Part shown: positions 18,174 through 26,356 of the stretch, piece by piece
Layout of the letters: each line of letters begins with the position of its first letter
How positions within the stretch are numbered: position 1 is the first letter of the stretch
NCBI GenBank assembly: GCA_009782875.1
Contig: WRIE01000010.1
Location: 1 to 61,143 of the forward strand
Source of the DNA: Eubacteriaceae bacterium
GTDB taxonomy: Bacteria; Bacillota; Clostridia; Eubacteriales; Anaerofustaceae
Direction: 5' to 3'
DNA: 61,143 nt
Notes under the pieces: generated by a model
The model's input: the letters and a program-made list of their open reading frames with translations, nothing else
What the model was told of the DNA's origin: nothing
Database searches by the model: none
Program-made: the position numbers and the translations under genes

Positions 18174-18698
18174 TTGAGAGTTATTGTTGTCGAGTTTGAT
18201 AAAAACTGGTCCTTGATTTTCAAAGAGGAATCCGGGAAAATTAGGGATATTCTTGGCAATGAGTGTGTGGATATTTTCCATATCGGCAGCACCTCGGTTC
18301 CAGGGCTAAAAGCTAAACCGATCATAGACATTATGCCTGTTGTGAGGGACATAAGCAAAGTAGACAGGCTCAACCACTTGTTTGCCCGACTCGGCTACGA
18401 GCCCCTTGGCGAGAACGGGATACCGGGAAGGCGTTATTTCCGCAAAGGCGGAGATGAGCGAACCCACCAGATCCATATTTTTGAAGAGTTAGACACCCAC
18501 AATATTGACAGGCATTTGGCGCTAGCCGCTTATTTGCGCTGCCATCCGGATGTAGCACACGAATATGGATTGCTTAAAGAGGGCCTCGCTTTAAAATTCC
18601 CCAATGATATTGACGGATACAGCGATGGAAAAGACTCTTTTGTGAAAGAAATGGAGCAAAGAGCCCTCAAATGGTATTTAAACGGACAAGCTGACTAA
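18174..18698 (+). CDS. GrpB family protein (UPF0157)
   Basis: The protein of 174 residues is of the GrpB/UPF0157 family, a nucleotidyltransferase-fold group of unknown cellular role. The diagnostic block HIGSTSVPGLKAKPIIDI is at about residues 37-54, with a second conserved block around RRYFRKG and the family-typical HNIDRHLAL. I chose TTG at 18174 because GGAGG lies seven bases upstream and the N-terminus then matches family length. An in-frame ATG further upstream lacks a ribosome site. The gene lies 18 bases before the racemase-family gene and is probably co-transcribed with it. Confidence 0.85.
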   Translation: MRVIVVEFDKNWSLIFKEESGKIRDILGNECVDIFHIGSTSVPGLKAKPIIDIMPVVRDISKVDRLNHLFARLGYEPLGENGIPGRRYFRKGGDERTHQIHIFEELDTHNIDRHLALAAYLRCHPDVAHEYGLLKEGLALKFPNDIDGYSDGKDSFVKEMEQRALKWYLNGQAD

Positions 18699-18716
18699 AC
18701 ATATGGAGATTTAAAA

Positions 18717-19463
18717 TTGAAATATAAAACTGCAGGGATAATTGGCGGAATGGGCGCTCTTGCCACTGTCGATATATTCCAAAAGATAGTGCTCAATACT
18801 TATGTCGAATGCGACCAGGACCATATACCTGTTTTGATAGATAATAACACACAAGTGCCTGACAGGACCAAGTTTCTGCTCGGCCAAGGGGAAAACCCGC
18901 TGAAAACTATGGCTTTTTCTGCGATTCGCCTCCAAAATATGGGAGCAGACTTTTTGTTGTTGGGCTGCAACACAGCCCATGCCCTCTTTGAGGAGTTATC
19001 CAATTGTGTTGACATACCCATCATCAACATTATTGAAGAGACTGTAAAGGAAGCGCACTCCAGGGGATATAAAAAAGTCGGATTGCTTGCCACCGAAGGC
19101 TTTATCAAACACGCCAGCTTCCAGCCATATTATGATTCATTGGGCATTGAGGTATGCACCCCGCATATTGAAGAGCAAGAGGCGATATCATCTTTGATAA
19201 ACGCAGTCAAGGCTAATTCTTTCCAGGCTCCAATGTTTGGCCTTTCTGCGGTTTTTCAAAGGATGCAGGCATCCGGGGCAGAGGCTTTTGTGCTGTCATG
19301 CACTGAATTGCCGCTTGTGTTTTCCATGTGCAAGGAGTTTGAGCCCTTTACAGGCATGTACGATATGTTGGATCCAAATCTTGTCTTGGCGCAAAAGGCC
19401 ATATGCTTGGCAGGCGGGCGTTTGCTTTGCAGCCAAAAGAGCTGTTTATCCATCGCCAATTAA
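18717..19463 (+). CDS. Aspartate/glutamate racemase family protein
   Basis: The protein of 248 residues belongs to the cofactor-independent Asp/Glu racemase superfamily. These enzymes invert the alpha carbon of amino acids using two cysteines. Both are present: C84 in GCNTAH and C195 in SCTEL. The glycine-rich start GIIGGMG and the NNTQVPDR substrate-loop segment are those of aspartate racemase-like members. The start is TTG at 18717 preceded by a GGAG site. The last 20 residues (with two extra cysteines) extend past the usual end. Its substrate cannot be told from sequence. Confidence 0.88.
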   Translation: MKYKTAGIIGGMGALATVDIFQKIVLNTYVECDQDHIPVLIDNNTQVPDRTKFLLGQGENPLKTMAFSAIRLQNMGADFLLLGCNTAHALFEELSNCVDIPIINIIEETVKEAHSRGYKKVGLLATEGFIKHASFQPYYDSLGIEVCTPHIEEQEAISSLINAVKANSFQAPMFGLSAVFQRMQASGAEAFVLSCTELPLVFSMCKEFEPFTGMYDMLDPNLVLAQKAICLAGGRLLCSQKSCLSIAN

Positions 19464-19619
19464 TGGTTGCTGGCGACATGCACAAAAAACCAAAAAAGGG
19501 CAAACCTTTCGGTGATGCCCTATGCGCTGAGCGGGCCCCTTCCGCTCAAGTCAGAATACTGCTAACTTATAAGTACTTCAAAACTAAAAACAGTATATGT
19601 TAATTGCATTGTTTGAAAT

Positions 19620-19849
19620 ATCAAATATATGTATATAGAATGTAAAATGTTCGTAAAGTTCAGCTTCCAATATTTTGGATTTTTTGTTGGCGATTGTCCG
19701 ATACCCGTTTTTTCGGACAATTCTTTTTGCGTTTAGTTTTGCTCTATGCTGGCGGCAATAATCGCCTTGATATATTCTTGACGCTCCCATTCAGCCGGGA
19801 ACTCCGGGTTTTCAAGCTGTTTATCTAAATGTTTCTTATAGTCCCCCAT
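19620..19849 (-). pseudogene. HigA-type antitoxin remnant
   Basis: Reading the minus strand from ATG at 19849 gives GDYKKHLDKQLENPEF and then KAIIAASIEQN. That is the characteristic N-terminus of XRE-family HigA antitoxins. An in-frame TAA at 19733-19735 replaces the expected Leu codon. The same frame then continues with TQKELSEKTGI, the start of the helix-turn-helix. Further on the frame breaks. It follows the higB remnant in the usual toxin-antitoxin order. Confidence 0.75.
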
Positions 19850-19876
19850 TTCTTGCGCTAATCCGCTTTCTACTTC

Positions 19877-20222
19877 ATGGCAAGCTCTATTTCGCTTGGT
19901 GGCGTTTTGCGTGTTTTCTTCACAAAACCATTTCCAGGATAATCTTATTGTTCACTACAAAAAAGTAAAATATCCTGTGATGTCCCAGGCGGACTTGACA
20001 CGCAATTCAAGCAAACCTTTTCCTATGGGCTACCGTCGCTTAGCCGAAGGATAGGTTCTCAAGCGCATGGTATGCGATACGGTTCCCGCAGCATGTTGCC
20101 AAACTCCGCAAGTATGTCAAGGCTCCCTAAAGCAGTAACACGTATGTTCAAACCAAGGCTGTCTATGAACTACTCAACAGGTTTTTCACTGTCTGGAACG
20201 TGTAATACTCTACATCAAACAT
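19877..20222 (-). pseudogene. HigB-type toxin remnant
   Basis: From ATG at 20222 on the minus strand the sequence begins MFDVEYYT, typical of the phage Gp49-like HigB mRNA interferases. In shifting frames it gives the family blocks IDSL, FGNMLREPYR, then YFFVVNNKIIL and NGFVKKTRKTPPSEIELAMK. Several frameshifts and a stop separate these pieces, so no toxin can be made. The decayed antitoxin gene follows directly. Confidence 0.78.
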
Positions 20223-20616
20223 GAGCTTATCTCCTTCTATAAAGATTCCTTTTATGATATATTGCCAAGGGAGCTTCATAATGAATAGCAAAATATCGAA
20301 AGCCTCCGGCTTGTGTGTCTAGCCACTGCTGGATATGGGGCATAATGCTGTTGCTGTGCCAAAAATCCAATTTCGGCATAGAGGCGATGAGCTTATATCT
20401 CGCATAAATTTTGAATAGCTGCAAACATCTGATCGAAAATTTGCCGCAGCAATGACCCACAGCACAACGCAAAAGAGCCGCCTTTCCATAAGGGGCTCTT
20501 TCGTTTTTTTCTATTGGCATAGCAAGCTCGAGGGGTCGACAGCGTCCGGTTGGAAGCTACAACAAAGAACTGCCCGCCATACCTTTGGCTACAAACCTGC
20601 TACCGGTGAGGCTTGG
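20223..20616. other. Upstream region of the higB remnant
   Basis: It holds the former promoter region of the toxin-antitoxin pair and a GGAG ribosome site before 20222. No convincing gene is visible. A plus-strand terminator is at 20471-20510. Confidence 0.4.
20471..20510 (+). terminator. Orphan rho-independent terminator
   Basis: AAAGAGCC (20472-20479) pairs with GGCTCTTT (20494-20501), followed by CG and seven Ts on the plus strand. No intact plus-strand gene ends here, so it is probably left over from a lost gene or serves to insulate the convergent acetyltransferase gene. Confidence 0.65.
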
Positions 20617-21141
20617 CTAGATCTGTTTGTCAAAAGCGGTTCGCTTTGTGCCATCAGCGATAAAGATATATCCCCTCTCGGTATACCCTAGCTTTTCAAC
20701 AAGCCGCAACATGGCTTTATTGTCCTTGTGGGTATCAATACGCATTTGGCTTACACCTTTGGACAAAGCGACCTGCTCGCAATAGCCCAACATGGTTTGG
20801 GACAAACCTTTCCCATTTTGCCCTTGGGCCACTGCCACCCTGTGGATTGTGGCATAGGGCTCGCTACTGGCCCATGCGCCGTCATAGATAACCGCATATG
20901 TGGGATCCAAGCCGAATATAAGGGTTGCCACGGATGCAATATCGCCAGTTGTTGCGTCTTCTAGCGCATAAAGCGTGCCATTTGACAAATCGAGCTCAAT
21001 AGACTGCGCATTGGGAAAGTCATCAGTCTGCCACTGGTCGACCCCGTTGGCTTTTAAAAAAGCTTTTCCTGCGTTGTAGATTGCCAGGATCTGCTTCGAG
21101 TCAGATTCATTTGCCAGCCTGAAGATCAAATTGTTTTCCAT
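20617..21141 (-). CDS. GNAT family N-acetyltransferase
   Basis: The protein of 174 residues transfers an acetyl group from acetyl-CoA to an unknown amine. The acetyl-CoA loop is GQNGKG in a VAVAQGQNGKGLSQTML block near residue 110, followed by the usual RIDTHKDNKAMLRLVEKLGY segment. I chose ATG at 21141 because GGAG lies nine bases upstream; a TTG five codons earlier would place that site inside the gene. It stands alone and diverges from the endonuclease IV gene. Confidence 0.88.
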   Translation of the reverse strand: MENNLIFRLANESDSKQILAIYNAGKAFLKANGVDQWQTDDFPNAQSIELDLSNGTLYALEDATTGDIASVATLIFGLDPTYAVIYDGAWASSEPYATIHRVAVAQGQNGKGLSQTMLGYCEQVALSKGVSQMRIDTHKDNKAMLRLVEKLGYTERGYIFIADGTKRTAFDKQI

Positions 21142-21275
21142 AGATTTGCACTCCAAATTCTTATTATTGCATGGATAAAGGATGAATTGTCCTCTATACT
21201 AAAGGCAACGGGGATAAATATCAACATTTTTTTCCCATGGTTTTAAGCAACAAATAATATTATTGGAGATAATCA

Positions 21276-22112
21276 ATGTTTATGATCGGTTGCCATTTGT
21301 CCAATTCAAAAGGATATTCTAACATGGCCAAGCAATCCGTTGAAATAGGCGCAAACACCTTCCAATACTTCTCCCGCAACCCAAGAGGCGGCGCAGCCAA
21401 GGCCCTTGACATGAAAGACATCGCCAAATTCCTCGAATTCTCTATCGAGGCAGGAATCCACAAGCCCTTGGCACATGCCCCCTATACATTGAACCCATGC
21501 GCCAAAGAGCCAAAGACAGCTGAATTTGCCAAGTATGTGCTGGAGTCTGACCTGTCCAGGCTCGAAAATATCCCTGGCGGGCTCTACACCATACATCCAG
21601 GAAACCATGTGGGGCAAGGCCCCGAAAAAGGGGTTGGGCTGGCAGGCGCCCTCTTGGACGTGGCAATGCCAGCCTCCCAAACAACTACACTCCTCCTTGA
21701 GACCATGGCGGGAAAGGGCAGCGAGATAGGATGCACTTTTGGGCAGCTTGCCAGCATTATTGATCTGGTAGGCGAGGCTAAAAGGCCAAGAATTGGCGTT
21801 TGCTTTGACACATGCCATGTCTACAGCGCGGGGTATGACATTGTAGGCGACTTGGATGGGGTGCTGGGCGAATTTGGCGAAGTGCTAGGCATGGAAAAAC
21901 TAATGGCTGTGCATTTGAATGACAGCGCAAACCCCTTTGGGTCCAGGAAAGACCGACATGCAAAAATTGGCGAAGGGTCAATAGGCCTTGAAGCCTTTGG
22001 CAGGATTATCAACCATCCATTGCTGCGGGATTTGCCTTTTTACTTGGAGACCCCAAATGAGATTGACGGCTACAAAGAGGAGATAGCCCTGCTCAAGTCC
22101 ATGCGGGACTAA
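21276..22112 (+). CDS. nfo: Deoxyribonuclease IV (AP endonuclease)
   Basis: The zinc-dependent apurinic/apyrimidinic endonuclease of 278 residues nicks 5' of abasic sites in base-excision repair. The metal ligands and family blocks are all present: H67 in LAHAPY, YTIHPGNH, the glutamate in LLLETMAG, the FDTCH motif, VHLND, DRHAKIGEG and the final glutamate in YLETPNE. The N-terminal GCHLS and FSRNPR DNA-binding segments are also typical. Length matches the E. coli and Bacillus enzymes. The start is ATG at 21276 with GGAG seven bases upstream. It is monocistronic. Confidence 0.95.
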   Translation: MFMIGCHLSNSKGYSNMAKQSVEIGANTFQYFSRNPRGGAAKALDMKDIAKFLEFSIEAGIHKPLAHAPYTLNPCAKEPKTAEFAKYVLESDLSRLENIPGGLYTIHPGNHVGQGPEKGVGLAGALLDVAMPASQTTTLLLETMAGKGSEIGCTFGQLASIIDLVGEAKRPRIGVCFDTCHVYSAGYDIVGDLDGVLGEFGEVLGMEKLMAVHLNDSANPFGSRKDRHAKIGEGSIGLEAFGRIINHPLLRDLPFYLETPNEIDGYKEEIALLKSMRD

Positions 22113-22131
22113 ACTGCTGGCAGTGGATCTG

Positions 22132-23322
22132 TCAGGCCTGCTTTTTTACAAGCTTCAAAACAATCACAGCGCCTAAAAGCAGGGCGGCTGCAGCAACCAC
22201 TATGTTAAAAACAGCGGTGTAGTCCCGCCCCTTTGGAATTTCTGCGCTGATATCTATCTGGCTTATGCCTACCCTGTCGATGCCGCCCCTGATGATCTCC
22301 TCCTTGTAGCTGGCAATGTCATATACTGGAGCCCTTTTGGCTGGGTCTTGCCCAAACTCCAAGGTGTACATTATGCCGGGCTCGCCTTCAAACACAATTT
22401 CATCAGCGCAGTAGTTTACTGTGACTCCATCAATTATTATCGGCTTGTCGTCGGCATCGGTTATCGTCACCTCAAAAACATCGTATTGTGGTATTTGCCT
22501 GGCAAGCGGTATTCTGGTGTCAGAGTAGGCTTCTCCATTCAACGACAGGTTGAAGATCTCTTTGCTTGCCCCGCTGCTCGTGCAGGCGTATCTCTTGAAC
22601 ATGCTTGATGTCTGGATTTCAACACTATCCAGCCGCAGGTTTTTTAGTCCTTCAATGGAAACTACCGTCTTGCCGTCGCTGCTTTTTACATTGAAGCTGG
22701 GGTTGAAAGCCTCTACAAAGTAGCTGGCATTGCTGGTTTCAATGTTGTAGACAATGCTAGCGGCGCTAAAAGATATCTGCTCTAGATTGTTTGATAATTG
22801 CAGCCTATAATAGGTGTACTTTAAGGGGGACGTGAAACCAATTGACAACTTTGTCTTCTTGTCAATCGAATAGAGCATGTCGTCTGTGACCTTGTCCCAA
22901 TTCATGCCATCATAGCTTCCATATAACGTTGCGTTTTTGGCAAAATTAGTGTCTCTTGTTTCAAATTCAATGGATGTCCCAATGGTGTCGCTGTCTGAGG
23001 GAAGCGCCAGCTCGTAGTCAAAGTAAAAGCTGTCCTCTTTCAGGTAGGAGTTTGCCAGCTTCATTGGGATAGCCTCATAGCTAGCTGAAGTGTCGACCAT
23101 AGTGTTGTGTATAAAATAAGGCGCGTTTTGCCCGCTGGAATCCACAACAAGCAAGTCAGACAAATCGCTGTTTGCGTTGTTGTAAATCTCCGGCGTCAGA
23201 CGCAAAGCCTTGTAGCGGCTGTTGCCAGCCATCTGGATGCTTGCGGTGTGCGCAAAGGCTGGCGTTGCTGCTATTGCCAACGCCAGCAGCATGGCAAGTT
23301 TGCTAATCGTCTTTTTCCTCAT
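22132..23322 (-). CDS. Membrane-anchored exported protein, DUF3999-like
   Basis: The protein of 396 residues has a cleavable signal peptide (alanine-rich core ending TPAFAHTA) and a single C-terminal membrane helix with a KLVKKQA tail, so the body is extracellular. The middle is beta-rich and contains a discoidin-like stretch (SIEFETRDTN, LYGSYDGMNW). It resembles the DUF3999 proteins that usually neighbour DUF2339 genes, and here it overlaps such a gene by 20 bases. ATG at 23322 has AAGGGG nine bases upstream. Function is unknown; the pair probably forms an envelope complex. Confidence 0.75.
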   Translation of the reverse strand: MRKKTISKLAMLLALAIAATPAFAHTASIQMAGNSRYKALRLTPEIYNNANSDLSDLLVVDSSGQNAPYFIHNTMVDTSASYEAIPMKLANSYLKEDSFYFDYELALPSDSDTIGTSIEFETRDTNFAKNATLYGSYDGMNWDKVTDDMLYSIDKKTKLSIGFTSPLKYTYYRLQLSNNLEQISFSAASIVYNIETSNASYFVEAFNPSFNVKSSDGKTVVSIEGLKNLRLDSVEIQTSSMFKRYACTSSGASKEIFNLSLNGEAYSDTRIPLARQIPQYDVFEVTITDADDKPIIIDGVTVNYCADEIVFEGEPGIMYTLEFGQDPAKRAPVYDIASYKEEIIRGGIDRVGISQIDISAEIPKGRDYTAVFNIVVAAAALLLGAVIVLKLVKKQA

Positions 23323-25831
23323 CAAATTCTACCCCTTCTAATAATTCCAGCCGTTTGTTGAAATACTGGTAGACAAAAGATATCGCAATAAGCGTTATGC
23401 CCAGGGCGAAGTAGGACACGATCCGGTAGCTTTGGACCAAGCCTGCCAAGTCGACTAAAAACAGCTTAAACACAGACAAGATTGCAAGCCCAAGGCCTGC
23501 CTTGCGAATAAGCGAGTAGCGTTGGCTAAACCCGTATACAATCCATGAAAGGGCTGCCACTACGTAAATAATGCTGATTGCGAAACTGGAAAATGGCAAG
23601 TTGAACTGGCTGGTCAAGTTTTGGGTCAATAGCGCCAAAAAATAGCCCGAAACAATTAACGGGTACCATTCAACACTGGGCTTTTTGCCTGCCACAAGCA
23701 TTTTTGCCAACTCCCTCATGGCAAAAACCGACAGCGCCCCAATAACAGCCAAAATCAACACAGCAACAACTGTTATCCGTAATTGCGGGGAATTTCCTGC
23801 CAGGTATATATAGCGCACAGGGGACAAGTATTTGTTAACATTGTATAGAAACCAAACCCCAAACATATATAAGGCTGCGGACAGCCTCGTTGTCCCGTTG
23901 TCTGACAGGGGCTTGATCCTCGGAAAGATGTAGGCAAGGGCAAATGCCAAGGCTACCCTCAAAGCGTTTGCAAGATAAGACGCGTCGTAGGCTGAGTCTA
24001 TTCCAAAAGCTCTAGAAAAAAGTTTGGGCGCCAAGTACATGGCATACAGCCACACATTGCCCATAACAAAATATTTATACCTGGACGCAAACTTCCCTGT
24101 AATTTTCTTTGCAGCTATATATGCCCCAAGCACTATACAGCTTCCCAGGGTTATAGCAAAATATTTGTAGGCAAACAAGTAATGGCGCATTGAAGTGGCA
24201 TCAAAGAGCACAAAGGACCCCAAACATAACAGGCATACCGCAAAGCCGGCGTTTTTTATACGCTCCTGGCCGGATATGATGCCAAAAGAGGCGAGCAAAA
24301 CGCCTTGCACAAGCCATCCCAAAGATAGCCATATCCTGCCGAATTGCAAAGGGATGACCAACACAGCGAATACCAAGCCCGCTAAGTAGAACAGGGAAGC
24401 TGGCTGCTTTTTTTCTTCTTGGAACAACTTGTCTACGAGCCTGCCAAAAAGCAGATAAACCACTCCAAAAGCTATAGCGAGTAGCCCATTGAAACTTTTA
24501 AACCCAAAATTATTAAACACAAAGTACATAACCACACTTGAAAAAAAAGTATTTATCGCAAGAAGCGCTATATCAGAAACGCCAAAACTTCCTTTGGTGC
24601 GGTATGTGCTGATGACCGGTATAGCTGTGTAGACCAAGAATGCAAACAAGGCATAACAAAGCACAAGGGCCTTTTCCAAGTTGCTCTTTGTCCCATAAAA
24701 GCTAAAGCACACGTAAAAAGTGCCAAAGATGTTTAGAAACAAACCGATAAAGGATGCTGCCTGCCATTTCTTGCTAAAAGATATGGAAAGGGCAAACAAA
24801 TTCAATGCTGCATAGTATGCCATAGCCCCATATAAGACCGCTTTGCTTGTGTCAATCGAGTACATTGGCAAATATCCGCCAATCAAAGCAAAAGCGGCGA
24901 TTGTCTGTGAGTTGTACCTGGCAGACAACACAAAAGAGCCCACAGTGGTGAGCGCGCACACTGCCAGGGCGGGATACATGCCTAGGATTTTCAAAGTAAA
25001 GTAGCTTGTGGCGATCGCGGCATACAGTATGCCCACGCCTCCGGCTGAAATGCCCAATGAAAAGACGTTTGGCTTCTTCCTGTTCAGAGCCTCCCCTGCC
25101 GCCAGCATCACGCCGCCCAGCGCAAAGAGGATAATTCCCTTAAGCGTGTCAGGGAGATAGATGTAAGTTAATTGCGCAAGGGCGATCGCGCCAATTATCA
25201 ACAGGAACACGCCGATGGCATTCAGGACGTTTAATCCAACAAACCTCTCGAAATTGTTCTTCGTAGCGGCTGCTCGGATTTGCCCGTCAGTGATTTGGCT
25301 GTTTTTCAGGGCTTCCAGCTCTTCCCTCTCGGCATTGCTAAAAGGCCTTGGGGCATTCGCTGCTTTTTCCTTGGCCTCTGATAGTTTTGTATCCAGCAGC
25401 GCAGAAAGCTCATCGGCTTTTTCAAGTATCTCATCCCTAGCCTGGAAGTTTTCCATGGCAAGGGAATCCCTTACACCGTTTATTCGCGCCAAAACTCTGC
25501 GCTCAAAGGCTGAGAGCTTGTTTAATTCCCCTTGTATGCCCGAAGCAAAGTAAACTTCAAGCTTCTGGGCTGTTGAATTCACCAGCCGGATCTTTTCATT
25601 GTAGATTTGGCTATACAATGCGTTTTTTAAACTTGCATTCTCTGAGGCGAGGGTAGACGTTTCAGCCAAAGCTTTCTCGAATTCAGCGCCCAGCTTGCCA
25701 ATCTCTTCTTTGAGCCGGGTGTTTTCTTGTGCCAGATCGCTATTTACCAAAGCCTTCAGCTCTGCTTCAAGCTCCAGCAAAACCTCTTTTTGGCGCTCTA
25801 TTATTTTTTCAAGATTGTTTGCAGTGTCCAT
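23303..25831 (-). CDS. DUF2339 polytopic membrane protein
   Basis: The protein of 842 residues begins with an acidic coiled-coil of about 100 residues. A soluble stretch follows, and then more than 20 predicted membrane helices from about residue 205 to near the C-terminus. The opening membrane block FVGLNVLNAIGVFLLIIGAI and the GGVGILYAAIAT segment are characteristic of DUF2339. The C-terminus is an acidic tail after EGVEF. Role unknown. Family members sit in the envelope with a DUF3999 partner, as here. ATG at 25831 is preferred over GTG at 25840, which has no room for a ribosome site. Confidence 0.88.
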   Translation of the reverse strand: MDTANNLEKIIERQKEVLLELEAELKALVNSDLAQENTRLKEEIGKLGAEFEKALAETSTLASENASLKNALYSQIYNEKIRLVNSTAQKLEVYFASGIQGELNKLSAFERRVLARINGVRDSLAMENFQARDEILEKADELSALLDTKLSEAKEKAANAPRPFSNAEREELEALKNSQITDGQIRAAATKNNFERFVGLNVLNAIGVFLLIIGAIALAQLTYIYLPDTLKGIILFALGGVMLAAGEALNRKKPNVFSLGISAGGVGILYAAIATSYFTLKILGMYPALAVCALTTVGSFVLSARYNSQTIAAFALIGGYLPMYSIDTSKAVLYGAMAYYAALNLFALSISFSKKWQAASFIGLFLNIFGTFYVCFSFYGTKSNLEKALVLCYALFAFLVYTAIPVISTYRTKGSFGVSDIALLAINTFFSSVVMYFVFNNFGFKSFNGLLAIAFGVVYLLFGRLVDKLFQEEKKQPASLFYLAGLVFAVLVIPLQFGRIWLSLGWLVQGVLLASFGIISGQERIKNAGFAVCLLCLGSFVLFDATSMRHYLFAYKYFAITLGSCIVLGAYIAAKKITGKFASRYKYFVMGNVWLYAMYLAPKLFSRAFGIDSAYDASYLANALRVALAFALAYIFPRIKPLSDNGTTRLSAALYMFGVWFLYNVNKYLSPVRYIYLAGNSPQLRITVVAVLILAVIGALSVFAMRELAKMLVAGKKPSVEWYPLIVSGYFLALLTQNLTSQFNLPFSSFAISIIYVVAALSWIVYGFSQRYSLIRKAGLGLAILSVFKLFLVDLAGLVQSYRIVSYFALGITLIAISFVYQYFNKRLELLEGVEFDEEKDD

Positions 25832-26356
25832 AAATTCCACTTCTCATCAAGTACTGTGGTTCGCATATTACGCTTTTCTAAATATACCATTAATATGTTT
25901 TTGCTGCAATCTTGGCCCATGCCAATATCTTTGTGCGTTATTTGCCCATAAAAATCGCTGGTTTAATGGTTTTTTTGACTAATAGATGTTGATGGCATAT
26001 ATAAACCTTGGCTGTTTTACAACAAAAAAACCAATTCCGTTACCATATCACGTTACCATATCATAACCATGGTTATCCTCTACAAAGAGGCAGTGCGCAT
26101 AACAAGCAGCTGAAAAATACTGCCTCGCAAAAAGTCAACCAGTGACACAATAATGGATTTTGAAAGCGCTGGCAAAGGAGAATAAAAGTGGGTTGCTGGA
26201 ATAACCGGGAAATGCCCACCAAACGCAATAGGGACAACGCAAAATAATAGCTCCATGCAATACACTCAAGGCGCATTGCATGGAGCTAGTTGCAGTTTTT
26301 ATGGGAAAGCGCCTTGAGTGCAGCTGATATATGCCACAATCAAGCAGTTCATAACA
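25832..26356. other. Intergenic region with palindromes
   Basis: No gene seen. It contains a short palindrome ATAACCATGGTTAT near 26062-26075 next to a duplicated GTTACCATATCA (about 26039 and 26051), and the interlocking inverted repeats listed at 26249-26320. Confidence 0.45.
26249..26320. repeat. Interlocking inverted repeats (pseudoknot-capable)
   Basis: A 13-bp hairpin pairs AGCTCCATGCAAT (26249-26261) with ATTGCATGGAGCT (26275-26287). Twelve of the thirteen loop bases, CACTCAAGGCGC (26263-26274), are exactly complementary to GCGCCTTGAGTG at 26309-26320. The two pairings could coexist as an H-type pseudoknot or exclude each other. It lies 36 bases past the stop of the minus-strand Mg ATPase gene but has no T tract, so it is not a normal terminator. 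Confidence 0.7.
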
